Shown here: piece after piece, positions 63,198-64,000 of the stretch
Position numbering within the stretch: the stretch's first letter is position 1
Layout: each line of letters begins with the position of its first letter
Assembly (NCBI GenBank): GCA_026314275.1
Contig: CP111109.1
Location: forward strand, 2,542,001 to 2,606,000
Direction: 5' to 3'
Length of the DNA: 64,000 nt
From: JAGOEY01 sp017997515
GTDB lineage: Bacteria; Pseudomonadota; Gammaproteobacteria; Burkholderiales; Burkholderiaceae_C
Made by a program: the position numbers and the translations under genes
Notes under the pieces: model-generated
Told to the model about the DNA's origin: nothing
Database searches by the model: none
What the model saw: only the letters and a program-made list of their open reading frames with translations

Positions 63198-63232
63198 AAA
63201 CCTGCCCCGAGCCAAAGCCTGGCGGGTTTTTT
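63198..63232 (+). terminator. Possible terminator or attenuator hairpin after rarA
   Basis: AAACCTGCC ... GGCGGGTTT with a 14-nt loop and a T run, 158 nt past rarA and 87 nt before livH. A TACAAT-like box at 63184-63189 lies directly upstream, so this could instead be a leader element of livH. Confidence 0.5.
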
Positions 63233-63262
63233 GCTAGTGGATTAGCTCCGGCATCCGGTCAT

Positions 63263-63284
63263 AGGCACTAAGGTAAGAGTGCCT
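63263..63284 (+). promoter_or_regulatory. Hairpin in livH leader
   Basis: AGGCACT-N8-AGTGCCT stem flanked by CCGG segments, 35 nt before the livH start. It may affect translation. No known riboswitch is recognised. Confidence 0.4.
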
Positions 63285-63318
63285 TCCGAGGGGCCGGTCA
63301 AACAACAAAGGACTTTTT

Positions 63319-64000
63319 ATGGAAATCCTGCTGCAGCAGATCATCAACGGTCTGGTTCTGGGCAGCATGTATGCCTTGGTGGCCTTGGGCTACACCATGG
63401 TGTACGGCATCATCAACCTCATCAATTTTGCGCACGGTGAAGTCCTGATGGTCGGCGCACTGACCAGCTGGACCATCATCGGGATCATGAAAGACGCCAT
63501 GCCCACAGCCCCCGGCTGGCTGATCCTGGTCATTGCACTGCTTATCTCGTGCACCGTGGCGGCAGCCTTGAATTTCGTGATCGAAAAGGTGGCCTACCGG
63601 CCGCTGCGCAACAGCCCGAAGCTCGCGCCCCTGATCACCGCCATCGGTATGTCGATCCTGCTGCAGACGCTGGCCATGATCATCTGGAAGCCGAACTACA
63701 AACCCTATCCCACTCTGCTGCCCAGTGCACCGATCGACGTGGCCGGTGCAGTGATCACCCCCACCCAAATCATGATTCTCGGGCTGACGGCGGTGTCCCT
63801 GGCACTGCTGATGTGGCTGGTGAACTACACCAAACTGGGCCGCGCCATGCGGGCCACGGCTGAAAACCCCCGTGTGGCGGCCCTGATGGGTGTCAAGCCC
63901 GACATGGTCATTTCGGCCACCTTCATCATTGGTGCCATCCTGGCGGCCATTGCGGGTGTGATGTACGCATCGAACTACGGCACGGTGCAGCACACCATGG
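63319..64000 (+). CDS. livH: Branched-chain amino-acid ABC transporter permease LivH, 3' end cut by window edge
   Basis: The first 227 residues are present. Membrane-rich; LGSMYALVALGYTMVYGIINLINFAHGE is the LivH hallmark (given by its key ends LGSMYAL and NFAHGE), and EVAYRPLRNSPKLAPLI-type loop follows. It forms the inner-membrane channel for Leu/Ile/Val or related amides. ATG follows AAAGGA. The rest of the liv operon should lie beyond the window. Confidence 0.94.
   Translation, partial: MEILLQQIINGLVLGSMYALVALGYTMVYGIINLINFAHGEVLMVGALTSWTIIGIMKDAMPTAPGWLILVIALLISCTVAAALNFVIEKVAYRPLRNSPKLAPLITAIGMSILLQTLAMIIWKPNYKPYPTLLPSAPIDVAGAVITPTQIMILGLTAVSLALLMWLVNYTKLGRAMRATAENPRVAALMGVKPDMVISATFIIGAILAAIAGVMYASNYGTVQHTM

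Noticed and set aside
63235..63290. Possible tRNA-like fold before livH
   Set aside because: No anticodon arm, T-loop sequence or CCA-type end could be fitted.

Overview
The window looks like core chromosome of a GC-rich betaproteobacterium of the order Burkholderiales, most likely family Comamonadaceae (Rhodoferax/Polaromonas-like). This rests on overall protein character, on ribF-ileS-lspA order, and on a roughly 60-bp dispersed repeat whose style I associate with that family. No alignment was run, so the genus is a guess. I see no rRNA, tRNA or CRISPR.

Layout. 1-5.3 kb: a PHP-domain phosphatase (cut by the left edge), recJ and an uncharacterised gene on the minus strand, divergent from the lipoprotein-export genes lolC-lolD. 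5.3-6.8 kb: a 199-bp inverted-repeat element and a PLP-dependent amino-acid deaminase. 6.9-16.2 kb: an accessory defence island. It holds type I restriction-modification genes hsdM (frameshifted), hsdS and hsdR, interleaved with a collapsed AlbA_2/winged-helix gene, a duplicated hsdM tail, a YhcG/DUF1016-type nuclease and a Fic protein with a palindrome-covered promoter. 16.2-24.5 kb: an SDR, a choice-of-anchor I lipoprotein, a protease-MoxR-DUF58-VWA operon and tatD. 24.5-31.8 kb: SDR/LysR pair, a UDG-family glycosylase, a spermidine synthase-like protein, an orphan GspE-type ATPase and tctBA. 31.9-41.7 kb: DUF3422, two EamA transporters, SDRs, an acyl-CoA ligase/enoyl-CoA hydratase/SDR operon, a quinone oxidoreductase and a NUDIX protein. 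41.7-57.1 kb: Na/Pi cotransporter, lspA-ileS-ribF, an HNH nuclease, paired acyl-CoA dehydrogenases, yceH, purN, an RsmB-type methyltransferase, a desaturase, rpmG-rpmB and trxB. 57.2-64 kb: a Crp-family regulator, ftsK, lolA, a PPOX-fold protein, rarA and the start of a branched-chain amino-acid permease gene.

How the genes fit together. Lipoprotein and envelope biogenesis recurs (lolCD, lspA, lolA, the MoxR operon). A second theme is CoA-thioester oxidation (ligase, hydratase, SDR, two dehydrogenases). The defence island is the only clearly accessory block. It carries at least two lesions and a 76-bp direct repeat that appears to record a past insertion at the hsdM/hsdS junction.

The most unusual non-genic signal is the dispersed repeat. 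About a dozen copies occur in 64 kb, several of them inside open reading frames, where they appear to encode protein segments, including nearly the whole signal peptide of LolA. Three different inverted-repeat-bounded elements (5.3, 39.6 and 55.4 kb) and one further repeat-like insertion inside tatD add to this picture.
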